Below are positions 6,332 through 7,396 of a DNA stretch of 7,396 bases, piece after piece; the stretch's first letter is position 1; every line of letters begins with the position of its first letter. Source of the stretch: Bacteroidales bacterium (GTDB lineage Bacteria; Bacteroidota; Bacteroidia; Bacteroidales; VadinHA17); contig JABUEV010000111.1 of the NCBI GenBank assembly GCA_013314865.1, forward strand, positions 1 to 7,396. Reading direction: 5' to 3'. The position numbers and the translations under genes were made by a program. The notes beneath the pieces were generated by a model that worked only from the letters and a program-made list of their open reading frames with translations, did not search any database and had not been told where the DNA came from.

Positions 6332-6362
6332 TAAGCCTTTAAATTACAATAATATTCGAACA

Positions 6363-6503
6363 ATGCTGGTTGAGGAAGAGGAGTTCAGACAAAGAAGCCT
6401 GCTGATTAAAAATGCAATAAGCCAGGAAGGCTATAAACAGATTGTTACTGAACTTCAAACCCATGAAGCAGAAATAAATCTTGTCAAAGCCAGAATTTCG
6501 TAA
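6363..6503 (+). CDS. Unrecognised 46-residue small protein
   Basis: An ATG-to-TAA frame of 47 codons fills the space before the nucleoside phosphorylase. The product begins MLVEEEEFRQRSLL and ends INLVKARIS. It is rich in Glu, Gln, Lys and aliphatic residues, with no Pro, Cys or Trp and a single Gly. Hydrophobic residues recur at about every third or fourth position (LLIKNAI, IVTEL, AEINLV), which suggests an amphipathic helix or short coiled coil. It has no signal peptide or membrane segment. Codons are those its neighbours use, such as AGA for Arg. A -7 box lies 32 bases upstream and the stop is 18 bases before the phosphorylase ATG, so the two are probably co-transcribed. An in-frame stop at 6324 with no start in between rules out a longer N-terminus. 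It could also be a chance frame or the remnant of a larger gene. I do not recognise the family. Confidence 0.45.
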   Translation: MLVEEEEFRQRSLLIKNAISQEGYKQIVTELQTHEAEINLVKARIS

Positions 6504-6521
6504 ATCAAGTTTGTGCATCCC

Positions 6522-7385
6522 ATGGAAAAGAAAACTGAACTTATAAGAAACAAGGATGGCAGTATTTTTCACCTGAAGCTCCTACCTGAAGACATTTCAG
6601 ACAGAATAATACTAGTCGGGGATCCTGGAAGAGTTGATATGCTTGCATCACTTATGAATGAAATAAGGGTGCGGAAGGAAAATCGTGAATTCAGGACAGT
6701 TACCGGAACTTTTGATCATGGGGAGGTTACAGTAATCTCTACAGGGATAGGAACTGACAATATTGATATAGTCCTGAATGAACTTGATGCACTTGTCAAT
6801 ATTGATCTTAATACCGGCGAAATACGCCAGGATCCTGCCTCACTTACTATTGTCAGGCTTGGTACTTCAGGAGGATTAAGGGATGATGTTCCTGCCGGCT
6901 CCGTGGTCATTACCGAAACAGCTGTTGGATTTGACGGACTGCTTCATTTTTATGAAGGCTATGACTGGATTCTTGATACAGCATTATCGACACTGTTAAC
7001 AGACTACCTCGAGTGGCCTGATACTCTCTCCTATCCATACGCAGTAAACGCCAGCAAAGAACTTCTTGATCTTTTCGAAGGAGAAGACTTTATAAAAGGT
7101 ATAACTATATCCTCACCGGGATTTTACGCTCCGCAGGGCAGAAAGCTCCGGCTTGAAACATTTGACAATGAAATCAACAACAAGTTGTCTCAGTTCTCCT
7201 TCAGAGGAAAAAAGATTTGCAACTACGAAATGGAAAGCTCAGCTTTGTACGGCTTGTCTGCCTTATTAGTGCACAAAGCGTTGACGTTATGCCTGGTCAT
7301 CGGGAACAGGGTTACAGGAGAATTTATCGGAGACTATAAATCTATGATGAGTAATATTGCCCTGAAAGTTCTTAAGACAATCTAA
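6522..7385 (+). CDS. Nucleoside phosphorylase, uridine phosphorylase-like (NP-I family)
   Basis: The enzyme should cleave a nucleoside with phosphate to free base and ribose-1-phosphate in the cytoplasm. The 287-residue product has the NP-I signatures: VGDPGRV (32-38, phosphate site), NREF (54-57, with Arg55), STGIGTDN (73-80), VRLGTSGG (111-118, with Arg112), and the ribose-binding NYEMESSALY (234-243). FYAPQGR (201-207) carries a Gln-x-Arg like the pair that reads the uracil ring in E. coli Udp, so uridine is the likeliest substrate. It is about 30 residues longer than E. coli Udp, including extra residues near 90-108. The frame extends to a GTG at 6513, but ATG 6522 is preferred as a stronger start 18 bases after the small ORF. 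It probably shares that ORF's promoter. Purine or broader specificity is not excluded. Confidence 0.9.
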   Translation: MEKKTELIRNKDGSIFHLKLLPEDISDRIILVGDPGRVDMLASLMNEIRVRKENREFRTVTGTFDHGEVTVISTGIGTDNIDIVLNELDALVNIDLNTGEIRQDPASLTIVRLGTSGGLRDDVPAGSVVITETAVGFDGLLHFYEGYDWILDTALSTLLTDYLEWPDTLSYPYAVNASKELLDLFEGEDFIKGITISSPGFYAPQGRKLRLETFDNEINNKLSQFSFRGKKICNYEMESSALYGLSALLVHKALTLCLVIGNRVTGEFIGDYKSMMSNIALKVLKTI

Positions 7386-7396
7386 TTGTAACAAAT

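Noticed and set aside
6513..6521. GTG start for the phosphorylase
   Set aside because: It adds only V-H-P before an ATG at 6522, and no ribosome-binding signal favours the GTG.
6339..6572. Minus-strand frame of 77 codons opposite the small ORF and phosphorylase start
   Set aside because: It overlaps the phosphorylase N-terminus and lacks a promoter or recognisable domain. The plus-strand small ORF fits the operon layout better, though this antisense frame cannot be fully excluded.
1..7396. Mobile elements, CRISPR arrays, tRNA/rRNA genes or a defence island
   Set aside because: No transposase, integrase, terminal repeats, regularly spaced repeats or RNA-gene signatures were seen; gene content is housekeeping or envelope-related with even codon use.

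Overview
The window looks like ordinary chromosomal DNA from a member of the Bacteroidota, probably Bacteroidales-like. The sequence is AT-leaning. Start codons lack clear Shine-Dalgarno sequences, and several genes are preceded by perfect matches to the Bacteroidota -7 box TAnnTTTG. One gene, DUF4293, belongs to a family known essentially from this phylum. No mobile element, tRNA, rRNA or CRISPR array is visible, and nothing suggests recent transfer.

Layout, left to right. A secreted S9-type (prolyl oligopeptidase family) peptidase runs leftward out of the window; only its signal peptide and N-terminal propeller part are present (1-1440, minus). Divergent from it is a DUF1343/NamZ-type exo-beta-N-acetylmuramidase (1539-2714, plus). 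This converges on a two-gene minus-strand unit: a GroES-like protein with an enlarged roof-loop region (about 3514-3131), then a stand-alone response-regulator receiver domain (3119-2724). Divergent from the GroES-like gene is a YigZ/IMPACT family protein (3654-4265, plus). Next comes the pyrBI operon for the catalytic and regulatory chains of aspartate carbamoyltransferase (4373-5281 and 5296-5754, plus), with its own promoter and a small inverted repeat at the start of the leader. pyrI converges on a four-helix DUF4293 membrane protein (6231-5764, minus). A divergent promoter region then leads into an unrecognised 46-residue small ORF (6363-6503) and a uridine-phosphorylase-like nucleoside phosphorylase (6522-7385, plus).

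How the genes may work together. pyrBI catalyses and controls the committed step of de novo pyrimidine synthesis, and the phosphorylase at the right end probably salvages pyrimidine nucleosides, so the right half leans towards pyrimidine metabolism. The muramidase fits peptidoglycan turnover and the S9 enzyme fits envelope peptide degradation. The GroES-like/receiver pair suggests a link between chaperone function and signalling, but its target cannot be read from the sequence.

I found no clear new defence or mobile system. The points most worth a second look are the small ORF before the phosphorylase, the unusual GroES paralogue with its receiver partner, the inverted repeat at the pyrB transcription start, and the matching promoter-to-start spacing that revises two gene starts.
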